A DNA stretch of 64,000 bases from Piscibacillus sp052246295 (GTDB taxonomy: Bacteria > Bacillota > Bacilli > Bacillales > Alkalibacillaceae): NCBI GenBank assembly GCA_052246295.1, contig JBQQCO010000009.1; one strand, given 5' to 3'. Within the stretch, counting starts at the first letter, position 1, and each line of letters opens with the position of its first letter. Positions 53,217 through 61,432 of this stretch are shown here, in pieces. The notes under the pieces were generated by a model. The model was not told the DNA's origin, made no database searches, and worked only from the letters and a program-made list of their open reading frames with translations. Both the position numbers and the translations under genes were made by a program.

Positions 53217-53807
53217 CTATATTTCTTGCTTCTTTTTTTTCTTTTTCAAATTCGGCAAAATTTTGATATGTAACTTTGTTTCTATAAAATACAAAATTTT
53301 ACCTGCCATAAGTATAATTTGAGTTGATTTTGACATAGCCAATGTCTTTCCTACTGCTTTACCACCAACAGTTAATGCAGCCACAATACTTGTAAGAATT
53401 GTGTTTAATACAGGTTGTCCTAATTGAATGACATTCATTAGTTCAATGACGACGATCATTGCAGCAACACCACTTACAACACCTGCGATATCACCAATCA
53501 CGTCATTACAAAATGATGCAAAGCGATCTGCATTCCTGACAATCACAATAGCATGTTTTGCCCCAGGTACTCTCTCTGCAGCCATTGCATGAAATGGTGT
53601 TTCAGCTGCAGCTGCAGCTGCTATGCCCATCATATCAAAGAAAACCCCAATAAACACAATGATAAGTACTATAATCAATCCAATAGACCATGTTGTTCCG
53701 TTGAGGGCATTATTGGAAGCAATTGAAAAAATGGCCGCTAACACGAATGTGATAACGGCGATACTTATACTAAAACGCAATGAACTCTTTATCGTATTTT
53801 TGTTCAT
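53217..53807 (-). CDS. oapA: OLE-associated membrane protein OapA
   Basis: OapA binds the large non-coding OLE RNA and tethers it to the membrane. The 196-aa protein has hydrophobic segments near residues 12-31, 41-60, 106-130 and 134-150, and a very basic end with a run of seven lysines before QEI. The central part, with AAAAAAETPFHAMAAERVPG, IVIVRNADRFASF and NDVIGDIAGV, resembles the DUF21/CNNM transporter fold. Its place directly after the OLE RNA and before dxs is diagnostic. OLE-OapA complexes are linked to cold, alcohol and Mg2+ stress in Halalkalibacterium (Bacillus) halodurans. Confidence 0.92.
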   Translation of the reverse strand: MNKNTIKSSLRFSISIAVITFVLAAIFSIASNNALNGTTWSIGLIIVLIIVFIGVFFDMMGIAAAAAAETPFHAMAAERVPGAKHAIVIVRNADRFASFCNDVIGDIAGVVSGVAAMIVVIELMNVIQLGQPVLNTILTSIVAALTVGGKAVGKTLAMSKSTQIILMAGKILYFIETKLHIKILPNLKKKKKKQEI

Positions 53808-53889
53808 AATTTCCCTCTTATTTGTGAAAAATATGTGTAGTAAACACTAATTATATGTAGGTAGGGATGGTCACTTAAAAGGTAAATAT

Positions 53890-54495
53890 TACGGCTTAGG
53901 TCCAGTAGGTTTTCCCAAGTCAGTACCGTGTGTTGCCACATCGGCGGTTCCCCTTTAAACTGACCTTAGCTGCGTCACCACAGCTAGACTGGACTACCAC
54001 TTAGTCCGTACTACAATCCCTTTTAAGTGTCTCAAGAACAGTCTAGGAGTTTTCCTCGACAGTCTTTGACCACTTCCTAGCCTCTTTTGCAGTGTTTATT
54101 TCATACAATGTCAACAGCACGTCATCGGTGGCCATCCGAATTAATGCTTTTAATTGTAATCCCCTAAACACCACTCAAGGCAGGCTACGCTGCAAATAAG
54201 GCTACTAACCTTATAGTGCAGGTTCATACCCCATTTCGTACCCCATTAAGCGCGATTAATGGGGCACAAGAATGGGCCTCCGCGGAAGCAGGGTCAACGC
54301 CCACATGCCATTGTGGATCGCCCTACAACCTTAACTCCCAGCATTGACCCAAGGCTGGGCGCCTCAAGCCAACACCAGGAACTTCATCGATGTGCCCTTT
54401 GGCGGATTTTTAGGCCCGCCTTCAGAAGTGGAGGACCGACTAGAATACTGCACCACCCCTATTGCAATCCCTATTTTATCACATCCGAGAGGTGC
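53890..54495 (-). ncRNA. ole: OLE RNA (ornate large extremophilic RNA)
   Basis: The 700-base gap between ispA and oapA has no gene on the minus strand but is markedly more GC-rich and structured than its surroundings. It shows the stem GTACCCCATTAA / TTAATGGGGCAC (54238-54267), a tandem TACCCCATT (54227-54235, 54239-54247), TAGCTG / CAGCTA (53967-53986) and GTCAGT / ACTGAC (53919-53964). Size near 600 nt, position after ispA and before oapA, and conserved-looking GGGGTATGAACCTGCACTA and GGGGAACCGCCGATGTGGCA identify OLE. The RNA ends are estimates. Confidence 0.92.
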
Positions 54496-54511
54496 AAACA
54501 ATCATTAGTGT

Positions 54512-55387
54512 TCAAGATTGCCTGTTGCCGAAAATGTCTAATAAGTCTAATAAAATAGGTTGTTCTATACCTGACTCTTTGTACTTTGTTTTAGCAGCAT
54601 CCATGTAGCGTTCTTTTATTTTGACCGCTTCTTCTAAACCAAGTATTTGAGGGTAGGTGCTTTTGTTTCTTTCTTCATCACTTCCAACTGGTTTACCAAT
54701 GACTGCCATGTCTCCTTCAACATCTAATATATCGTCTTGAATTTGAAAGACAAGCCCTAAATATTGCCCAAATTCATCAAGAGATTCTATTTGGGGTGGA
54801 TTGGCTCCACCTAAATAAGCTCCTATTTTTAGTGCTGATCTTATTATGGCACCAGTTTTAAGTTGATGTATATCATTTAATTCACGTTCAGTTAATTGGA
54901 GATCTTCCGCTTTTAAATCAAGGTGCTGACCTGTAATCATGCCTTCCAAACCTGCCGATTGACTTAATTGCTGAATAATATAAATTTTCTCCTCCGCTTC
55001 TAGCATTGAAGAAGTTGATACGACGTGGAATGCTTGAGTTAATAACCCATCTCCAACTAGAATTGCGGTCGCCTCGTCAAATTTTCGGTGTAAGGTTTCT
55101 TTACCTCTTCTAAAATCATCATCATCCATTGCAGGCAGATCGTCATGAATCAACGAATATGTATGAATCATCTCCAATGCTAAAGCGGGTTCAATAACTT
55201 TATCATTTTTTTCTTGAAATGCTTCATATGTAGCTAACATTAAAACTGGCCTTAATCTTTTCCCTCCAGCTTCAATTGAGTATAAGACAGCCTCTTTAAA
55301 ACCTTGAGGTAAATTGAGTTGGTTTAACCTCTCCATTAACAAGTTGTTAATATACATCTGTTTATTTTCAATATATTGTTCAATCAC
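54512..55387 (-). CDS. ispA: Farnesyl diphosphate synthase, GTG start
   Basis: Makes farnesyl diphosphate from IPP and DMAPP/GPP. About 291 aa with both aspartate-rich motifs, LIHDDLPAMDDDDFRRGKET and FQIQDDILDVEGD, and SIEAGGKRLRPVLMLATYEA. I place the start at the GTG at 55385-55387, which overlaps the xseB stop and has GGAGGAAGAG upstream; a longer frame to 55426 lies inside xseB. OLE RNA begins right after its stop. Confidence 0.92.
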   Translation of the reverse strand: MIEQYIENKQMYINNLLMERLNQLNLPQGFKEAVLYSIEAGGKRLRPVLMLATYEAFQEKNDKVIEPALALEMIHTYSLIHDDLPAMDDDDFRRGKETLHRKFDEATAILVGDGLLTQAFHVVSTSSMLEAEEKIYIIQQLSQSAGLEGMITGQHLDLKAEDLQLTERELNDIHQLKTGAIIRSALKIGAYLGGANPPQIESLDEFGQYLGLVFQIQDDILDVEGDMAVIGKPVGSDEERNKSTYPQILGLEEAVKIKERYMDAAKTKYKESGIEQPILLDLLDIFGNRQS

Positions 55388-55631
55388 GATTCGACTCTTC
55401 CTCCACTTTATAAGGTTCAGTTTCACCTGATTCTTTCATAATTTCAGTTATTTCCTCTTCAACAGATTGAAGTTTTTTGTTACAAAAGTTAGACAACTTC
55501 ATACCTTCCTTATAATACTCAATCGCTTGTTCTAGTGGCACATCACCTTCCTCCAGCTTCTCAACAATTGCCTCAAGTTTCTGCATAGCTTGTTCAAATG
55601 TTAACTCGTGGTCTTTGTTTGTATCAGTCAT
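55380..55631 (-). CDS. xseB: Exodeoxyribonuclease VII small subunit
   Basis: An 83-aa helical subunit that joins XseA to form exonuclease VII. It shows the family stretch LTFEQAMQKLEAIVEKLEEG and DVPLEQAIEYYKEGMKLSNF. Its start overlaps the xseA stop by eight bases and its stop overlaps the ispA start, so xseA-xseB-ispA are translationally coupled. Confidence 0.95.
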   Translation of the reverse strand: MTDTNKDHELTFEQAMQKLEAIVEKLEEGDVPLEQAIEYYKEGMKLSNFCNKKLQSVEEEITEIMKESGETEPYKVEEESNRD

Positions 55632-56979
55632 TTAAATCCTCCTCCTTACCTTCAGTACCCCATACCTGACAATCAATTAAACCATCCTGTAACGAAATCT
55701 TTATAGCATCACCCGGCTCAACTTGTTTTGTTGATTTTATGATTTCTTTTCCTTTATAAGAAATCGAGTACCCTCTTTTCATTGTTTCTAACGGATTTAG
55801 GATAGAAAGTTTGTTTAGTTGATTTTGAAAGTTATTTTGATGCAAAGACACCTGCTGTTTAAGTGCCTGATTTATTCGAGACTTTTTATAAATTAGTTCT
55901 TGATGATGTTGTTGAATGATTGTTTTAGGGTTATACGTATATAACTGTTTACGTGAGTGATTCACTTCAACTCGTTTTTGTTCAAAGTAACGTATTACGT
56001 TTTTATTTAAGTTATGTACAGCTCGATCTAAATCTTGCTCTTTTTGTCTAGTTAGATGGATTGGATACTTAAAAGCATAAGCTTGATTAATACCTCTTAA
56101 TCGATCTTTATAAGTATTAATTTGATGTTGCAATGATTGTTGTAGACGTTGGCTATCCGTTAATAATTGCTTTTTAAGCTCTAATATAGATGGAACAGCT
56201 AATTCAGCTGCAGCAGTTGGGGTAGGTGCTCTTAGGTCAGCTACAAAATCACTAATAGTAAAATCTGTTTCATGACCTACAGCTGAGATAACTGGGACTC
56301 TTGATGCTGTAATTGCTCTTGCTACGCTTTCTTCATTAAAAGCCCATAATTCTTCAATAGAACCTCCGCCACGGCCAACGATAATGGTATCAAATTCTCC
56401 AATATAGTTTGCATGTTCAATAGCACGTACAATTGATGGTGCTGCTTGCTCCCCTTGGACAGATACTGGTAAAATTGTTCGTCTTACATTGGGATAACGT
56501 CTTTTTAAAGTTGTAATTATATCTCTTACAGCTGCACCAGTTGGTGAAGTTATGATTGCTATTCGATCAGGGAACTTTGGAATAGGTTGCTTTCGTCCTC
56601 GGTCAAATAAACCTTCATACTCTAACTTTTTCTTAAGTTCTTCATAAGCTAGGTATAACGCCCCTACTCCATCTGGTTGCATGCTTTGAACATAAATCTG
56701 ATATTGACCTTGTGGTTCGTAGACGGATAGATCCCCTCGCACTAATACTTTCATTCCATTTTCGGGCTTAAATTTAAGCATACGATTTTGTGAAGCAAAC
56801 ATTACCGCGGAAATCCTAGCATTTTGATCTTTTAATGTAAAATACATATGTCCCCTGGAATGGTGATTAAAATTAGAGATTTCTGCTTGCAACCAAACAT
56901 TTTTTAAATGAGAATCCGTTTCAAATTTACGCTTAATATATTTCGTTAATGCCGTGACCGTTAAATATCGTTTCTCCAC
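55624..56979 (-). CDS. xseA: Exodeoxyribonuclease VII large subunit
   Basis: The catalytic subunit of exonuclease VII, which degrades single-stranded DNA. At 451 aa it has the N-terminal OB fold (LKNVWLQAEISNFNHHSRGH), the catalytic core (IAIITSPTGAAVRDIITTLK, VGRGGGSIEELWAFNEE, VISAVGHETDFTISDFVADL, RAPTPTAAAELAVP) and a long coiled-coil C-terminus. Confidence 0.95.
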   Translation of the reverse strand: MEKRYLTVTALTKYIKRKFETDSHLKNVWLQAEISNFNHHSRGHMYFTLKDQNARISAVMFASQNRMLKFKPENGMKVLVRGDLSVYEPQGQYQIYVQSMQPDGVGALYLAYEELKKKLEYEGLFDRGRKQPIPKFPDRIAIITSPTGAAVRDIITTLKRRYPNVRRTILPVSVQGEQAAPSIVRAIEHANYIGEFDTIIVGRGGGSIEELWAFNEESVARAITASRVPVISAVGHETDFTISDFVADLRAPTPTAAAELAVPSILELKKQLLTDSQRLQQSLQHQINTYKDRLRGINQAYAFKYPIHLTRQKEQDLDRAVHNLNKNVIRYFEQKRVEVNHSRKQLYTYNPKTIIQQHHQELIYKKSRINQALKQQVSLHQNNFQNQLNKLSILNPLETMKRGYSISYKGKEIIKSTKQVEPGDAIKISLQDGLIDCQVWGTEGKEEDLND

Positions 56980-56994
56980 AAGTAAAAACTCCCC

Positions 56995-57846
56995 TTAATA
57001 TTTAAAGGTTTTTGCCACTTTAACTGTATTATGTAATAACATTGTGATTGTCATGGGTCCCACACCTTTTGGCACTGGTGTGATTTTGCTGACTTTATTT
57101 TTCACGCTTTCAAAATCAACATCACCCACGACACGCCCATCATCTAAGAAAGTGTTACCAACATCAACAACGATAGCTCCTTCTTTTAGATCCGACTCAC
57201 CAATGGTATTTGCTTTGCCTGTCGCAACAATCAAAATATCTGCTTTGTTGGTAATTTCTGATAAGTTTGAAGTTTTAGAATGACAATAGGTAACTGTAGC
57301 ATTTCCATTTAATAATAGTTGTCCTACAGGTTTACCAACTATATTGCTCCTACCTACCACAACCGCATGTTTGCCAGTTGGATTAATACCATAATACTCC
57401 AATAATTTCATAATCCCTAAAGGTGTGCATGGGACAAGAGCATCTTGACCGATTTGCATTCGACCGATATTAATTGGATGAAACCCATCGACATCTTTAG
57501 TTGGTTCTATATATTCCAATATGCGTTTTTCGTTAATGTGGTCTGGCAGAGGTAATTGAACTAAAATACCATGTACACTAGAATCATTATTTAACTCATT
57601 AATATGCAGAAGTAATTCTTCTTCTGAAATTTCCTGGTCTAATTCGATGACCTGAGATGAGATTCCGACCTTTTCACAAGCCTTTTGTTTCATTCTAACG
57701 TAGGTCTTTGATGCCGGGTTGTTTCCAATAATTAATACTGTTAATTTGGGTACAATATTCTGTCGCTTCAATTGTTGAACTTCAATCTTTAATTCGTCTC
57801 TTAACTTATTTGCTAATACATCACCATACATTATTTCTGCCGACAT
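56995..57846 (-). CDS. folD: Methylenetetrahydrofolate dehydrogenase/cyclohydrolase
   Basis: A bifunctional one-carbon enzyme, about 283 aa. Signatures are VGNNPAS-like IGNNPASKTYVRMKQKACEK, ILVQLPLPDHINEKRILEYI, DVDGFHPINIGRM, the NADP site VVVGRSNIVGKPVGQLLL and the C-terminal PKGVGPMTITMLLHNTV. I start at the ATG at 57844-57846, six bases after GGGTG; other in-frame starts lie 3 and 9 bases upstream. Confidence 0.94.
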   Translation of the reverse strand: MSAEIMYGDVLANKLRDELKIEVQQLKRQNIVPKLTVLIIGNNPASKTYVRMKQKACEKVGISSQVIELDQEISEEELLLHINELNNDSSVHGILVQLPLPDHINEKRILEYIEPTKDVDGFHPINIGRMQIGQDALVPCTPLGIMKLLEYYGINPTGKHAVVVGRSNIVGKPVGQLLLNGNATVTYCHSKTSNLSEITNKADILIVATGKANTIGESDLKEGAIVVDVGNTFLDDGRVVGDVDFESVKNKVSKITPVPKGVGPMTITMLLHNTVKVAKTFKY

Positions 57847-57864
57847 CATAATCACCCACTTTCT

Positions 57865-58239
57865 TTATATGAATTTTGACAATACTCCATTAATGAATTT
57901 GCCTGATTTATCTTCATTAAATCGTTTTGCTAATTCAACTGCTTCATTAATAGAGACCTCTTTAGGAACACTTTCATCATACATCATTTCAAAAACAGCA
58001 ATTCGTAAAACTGTTTTTTCTACCGTTGCAATTCGATTAAAGGACCATTTCTCAAGCTTGGCAGAAATCGCTTGATCAATTTCACTTTGATGTTCTAACA
58101 CGCCTTTGATTAGCTTTTTACCATAGTCATTTAAATCTTCTAAAGACTCGATTAAATTTTGATAAGTCGTGTCTTTATTAATATCTATTTGATATAAGGC
58201 CTGAACAGCCTTTTCTCTGGCAAATCTTCGTTCTTCCAT
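57865..58239 (-). CDS. nusB: Transcription antitermination factor NusB
   Basis: A 124-aa all-helical RNA-binding protein that works with NusE/S10 in rRNA antitermination. The N-terminal arginine-rich RRFAREKAVQALYQIDINKD and the C-terminal SINEAVELAKRFNEDKSGKF and INGVLSKF are typical. It precedes folD by 18 bases. Confidence 0.95.
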   Translation of the reverse strand: MEERRFAREKAVQALYQIDINKDTTYQNLIESLEDLNDYGKKLIKGVLEHQSEIDQAISAKLEKWSFNRIATVEKTVLRIAVFEMMYDESVPKEVSINEAVELAKRFNEDKSGKFINGVLSKFI

Positions 58240-58330
58240 GTTACTTCTCCTTTGTCATTCAAATATCCTTTTATATCCTACCACGTCCACCATTAGTTTA
58301 CCACGTTTTTTATATCTTAGAAAAAAGAAG

Positions 58331-58363
58331 ACTTGCTAGGGGCTAAACAATCCCCTAGCAAGT
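58331..58363 (-). terminator. Terminator of accB-accC-yqhY
   Basis: ACTTGCTAGGGG and CCCCTAGCAAGT are perfect inverted copies around a nine-base loop, followed by a T-run on the minus strand past yqhY. Confidence 0.87.
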
Positions 58364-58379
58364 CAATTTTTCATCATGA

Positions 58380-58784
58380 TTAAGATTTCGTTTCCTTATC
58401 TAAATCCTCTTGTTTATCTTCAATCTGGACTCCTACTACATGGACATTAATTTCTAAAATTTCTAATGCAGTCATATTTTTCAATGTAGATCGAATACTG
58501 TCTTGAATTTTTTGAGCTACAGTTGGAATGGATACACCATAATCTAATACAGTGAACACATCAACAACAATCCCTTGATCAGTTAAGTCAACGCGAACAC
58601 CTTTTCCGTGCTTCTTCTTACCAAAGCGTTCAGTGACGTTTGAAGCTAAATTACCACGCATATTCGCAACGCCTGAAACTTCATTTGCTGCAATACCTGC
58701 AATGACTTCAATTACTTCAGGTGCAATTTCTACTTTTCCTAACGTTTGATCGTCACTAACGTTTAATAGTTGCTTATCTTCCAT
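58380..58784 (-). CDS. Asp23/Gls24 family protein (YqhY)
   Basis: A 134-aa Asp23-family protein. It shows the conserved LGKVEIAPEVIEVIAGIAAN, EVSGVANMRGNL and VDVFTVLDYGVSIPTVAQKI. YqhY is cotranscribed with accBC in Bacillus and has been linked to tuning acetyl-CoA carboxylase and malonyl-CoA levels. It follows accC with no gap, supporting that link. Confidence 0.9.
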   Translation of the reverse strand: MEDKQLLNVSDDQTLGKVEIAPEVIEVIAGIAANEVSGVANMRGNLASNVTERFGKKKHGKGVRVDLTDQGIVVDVFTVLDYGVSIPTVAQKIQDSIRSTLKNMTALEILEINVHVVGVQIEDKQEDLDKETKS

Positions 58785-60158
58785 TTAGTTCACCTCTTCA
58801 GCCGATTCTTCAGTTAATACATCATACTCTTCTAAGAATTTAGTGTTAAATTCTCCTCCAACAAAAACAGGATGATTCATCATGCGTTTGTGGAATGGAA
58901 TCGTAGAATGAATTCCTTCAATAATAAACTCATCAAGAGCACGATTCATTCTTTTAACTGCCTCTTCTCTAGTATTACCATAAGTAATTAATTTTGCAAT
59001 CATTGAATCGTAAAAAGGTGGAATATTCCATCCAGTATAAGCCGCAGAATCAACTCTTACACCTAAACCGCCTGGTGGAAGATACATAGCTACTTTACCT
59101 GCTGATGGCATAAAGTTTTTAAATGGATCTTCAGCGTTAATTCTACATTCAATAGCCCATCCTTCGAATTTAATATCTTCTTGTTTAAATGAAAGTTTTT
59201 CGCCATTCGCTACTTTAATTTGTTCTTTAATTAAGTCTATTCCAGTTACCATTTCTGTTACCGGGTGTTCAACCTGAATTCTTGTATTCATTTCCATGAA
59301 ATAGAAGTTTCCTTGTTTACGATCATAAATGAATTCAATTGTACCCGCACCTACATAATCAACAGCCTGAGCAGCCTTTACAGCAGCATTACCCATCTCT
59401 TCACGTGTCTTTTCATCTATGGCTGGAGAAGGTGTTTCTTCTATTAATTTTTGTAGACGACGTTGAATCGTACAATCACGTTCACCTAAATGAACTGTGT
59501 TTCCATGTTTATCTGCTAAGACTTGTATCTCAACATGTCGGAAGTCCTCTATAAATTTCTCTAAGTAAACACCTGGGTTACCAAATGCTGTTTCGGCTTC
59601 ATTTTGTGTTAAACGAATTCCTTTGACAAGCTCTTCTTCATCTCTTGCCACTCGTATCCCCTTACCACCACCGCCGGCAGTTGCTTTAATAATAACGGGG
59701 TACCCGATTTCTTTAGCAATTTTCTTGCCATCCTCAGCATCTTTAATAATCCCTTCAGAACCAGGTACAATCGGTACATTAGCTTGACGCATAGTTTCGC
59801 GAGCTACATCTTTGGTACCCATACGTGAGATAGCATCAGCACTAGGGCCAATAAATGTTACGTTACATGCTTCACACATTTCAGCAAAATCAGCATTCTC
59901 TGACAAGAAGCCATAACCTGGGTGTATTGCGTCTGAATCTGTTAATTTTGCAAGGCTCATGATGTTTGTTTTATTTAAATAACTATCTTTACTAGCAGTC
60001 GGACCAACGCAATATGCTTCATCCGCTAATTGTACATGTAAAGAATCTTTATCAGCTTCAGAATAAATAGCTACTGTTTCAATTCCTAACTCTTTACAAG
60101 CTCTAATAATTCGTACTGCAATTTCTCCTCTATTTGCAATAAGTACTTTTTGGATCAC
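58785..60158 (-). CDS. accC: Acetyl-CoA carboxylase, biotin carboxylase subunit, GTG start
   Basis: Carboxylates the biotin on AccB using ATP and bicarbonate. About 457 aa. ATP-grasp pieces are VLIANRGEIAVRIIRACKEL, IIKATAGGGGKGIRVARDEE, FYFMEMNTRIQVEHPVTEMV and GWAIECRINAEDP. I take the GTG at 60156-60158 as start because GGAGGG lies seven bases upstream; the in-frame TTG at 60164 is too close to it. Confidence 0.95.
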   Translation of the reverse strand: MIQKVLIANRGEIAVRIIRACKELGIETVAIYSEADKDSLHVQLADEAYCVGPTASKDSYLNKTNIMSLAKLTDSDAIHPGYGFLSENADFAEMCEACNVTFIGPSADAISRMGTKDVARETMRQANVPIVPGSEGIIKDAEDGKKIAKEIGYPVIIKATAGGGGKGIRVARDEEELVKGIRLTQNEAETAFGNPGVYLEKFIEDFRHVEIQVLADKHGNTVHLGERDCTIQRRLQKLIEETPSPAIDEKTREEMGNAAVKAAQAVDYVGAGTIEFIYDRKQGNFYFMEMNTRIQVEHPVTEMVTGIDLIKEQIKVANGEKLSFKQEDIKFEGWAIECRINAEDPFKNFMPSAGKVAMYLPPGGLGVRVDSAAYTGWNIPPFYDSMIAKLITYGNTREEAVKRMNRALDEFIIEGIHSTIPFHKRMMNHPVFVGGEFNTKFLEEYDVLTEESAEEVN

Positions 60159-60172
60159 GGACAATCCCTCCT

Positions 60173-60673
60173 TTATTTCTTTTTCACTCTGAATAATGGT
60201 TGTCCGTACTCGACTAATTCACCGTTCTCAACAAGTACTTCTACGATTTCACCTTTAACTTCTGCTTCAATTTCGTTAAATAGCTTCATCGCTTCTACAA
60301 TACATACAACTGAATTCGCCTCTACTGTCGATCCAGCTTTAACATAAGGATCATCATCCGGCGAAGGAGACTCGTAGAATGTTCCAACCATTGGCGAAAC
60401 GATTTCATGATCGTAATCAGTTGATGCTTCTGTTGTTTCTTCAACTTTTTCTTCTGTCTTTGGTTCAGTTTTCACCTCAGCTTGTGAAGCTGGATTTGCT
60501 GGCTTAGGCTGTTCTACAACTGGTTGTTCAGTTACAGCTTTACTTACAGTTACAACTTCTCCGTCATTCTTTTTTAAAGTTACTTTGGTACCATTTGATT
60601 CATAAGTAAAATCTGATATTGAAGATTCATCGATAAGTTTTATTAGTTCTCGAACCTCTTGTACTTTTAACAT
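60173..60673 (-). CDS. accB: Acetyl-CoA carboxylase biotin carboxyl carrier protein
   Basis: The 166-aa biotin carrier. The biotinylated Lys lies in VCIVEAMKLFNEIEAEVKGE. The N-terminal part VQEVRELIKLIDESSISDFT is typical, and a Glu/Pro/Thr-rich linker joins it to the biotinyl domain, which starts near HEIVSPMVGTFYESPSPDDD. It is the first gene of accB-accC-yqhY, with AAAAGGAGTG before its ATG and a FapR-like operator in the leader. Confidence 0.95.
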   Translation of the reverse strand: MLKVQEVRELIKLIDESSISDFTYESNGTKVTLKKNDGEVVTVSKAVTEQPVVEQPKPANPASQAEVKTEPKTEEKVEETTEASTDYDHEIVSPMVGTFYESPSPDDDPYVKAGSTVEANSVVCIVEAMKLFNEIEAEVKGEIVEVLVENGELVEYGQPLFRVKKK

Positions 60674-60696
60674 ATTATTGGCACTCCTTTTACTTT

Positions 60697-60757
60697 TTAA
60701 TAACAGGTACTAATAATTCCTACTAACATTGTACGACAAGTAACTTATTAACTTCAA
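60697..60757 (-). promoter_or_regulatory. accBC promoter with FapR-like operator
   Basis: On the minus strand TTGAAG (60752-60757) and TACAAT (60728-60733) are 18 bases apart. Starting about eight bases past the expected transcription start, TTAGTACCTGTTATTAA (60697-60713, minus) matches 15 of 17 positions of the FapR operator TTAGTACCTRGTACTAA. This predicts malonyl-CoA-responsive repression of accBC. Confidence 0.65.
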
Positions 60758-60800
60758 CTTATCTTTAAGTTTTTTTGTTCAACATTTATAAAACAATAAA

Positions 60801-60823
60801 TCCCATACCTCTTAGATATGGGA
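60801..60823 (-). terminator. Terminator of the spoIIIA operon
   Basis: TCCCATATCT and AGGTATGGGA (minus strand, one wobble) pair over AAG, past the spoIIIAH stop. Confidence 0.75.
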
Positions 60824-60844
60824 CTTCAAAAATAGTATTAGTGT

Positions 60845-61429
60845 TTAGATGTCATCTTCTTGTAAACTTACTCTAACATCCATAATACCAAATTCATCTC
60901 TAGCCATTTGCATTAATTGGTTCGCTTCAGTTTTAGATAACTCTTCAGCTATAACTGTAATTGAAACAGTTTCTTCATCTTTTTGAACTAATACATCACG
61001 GTAGTCTTTCTCATAACGAATTGTGTTTTCTAAGTAAGATTCTTTCTGAGAAATTGTACGAATATCCTGAATTTGCTCCATTGCTTCATTTACTTCATCT
61101 GCTGAAGAATTGGATGAAGCTAAAACCGCTTCCCATTGTTCAATTAATTGTTCTCTAGTATCTTGCTTTTCTAGACGAGTCGTAGCAAACAGATCATCAA
61201 CACTCATACCAGATACATCGATATTACTTTCTCCTGATTCAGAACCTTCTCCTTCTTCATTGTTATCTTCACCATCATTTGTTTCTTCACCATTTTGGTT
61301 CTCTTCCGTATTTTCATCATCATTACCCACAACTTCTACATCATTTGGAGATGTCATATAAAACACGCTTAATACAATTAGTAAACTTAACATTGTAATT
61401 AACCATACAGTTTGTTTTTTCAATACCAT
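60845..61429 (-). CDS. spoIIIAH: Stage III sporulation protein AH
   Basis: SpoIIIAH is a mother-cell membrane protein that meets forespore SpoIIQ to form the SpoIIIA-SpoIIQ feeding channel. The 194-aa protein has one N-terminal anchor (TVWLITMLSLLIVLSVFYM), an acidic Asn/Glu-rich linker (residues 35-70) and the ring-forming domain with LFATTRLEKQDTREQLIEQW and VIAEELSKTEANQLMQMARD. It is the last gene of the operon. Confidence 0.92.
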   Translation of the reverse strand: MVLKKQTVWLITMLSLLIVLSVFYMTSPNDVEVVGNDDENTEENQNGEETNDGEDNNEEGEGSESGESNIDVSGMSVDDLFATTRLEKQDTREQLIEQWEAVLASSNSSADEVNEAMEQIQDIRTISQKESYLENTIRYEKDYRDVLVQKDEETVSITVIAEELSKTEANQLMQMARDEFGIMDVRVSLQEDDI

Positions 61430-61432
61430 AAA

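Noticed and set aside
54259..54558. 99-codon plus-strand frame within the ispA-oapA gap
   Set aside because: It is antisense to OLE RNA and the ispA end, has no ribosome site, and its composition is that of structured RNA.
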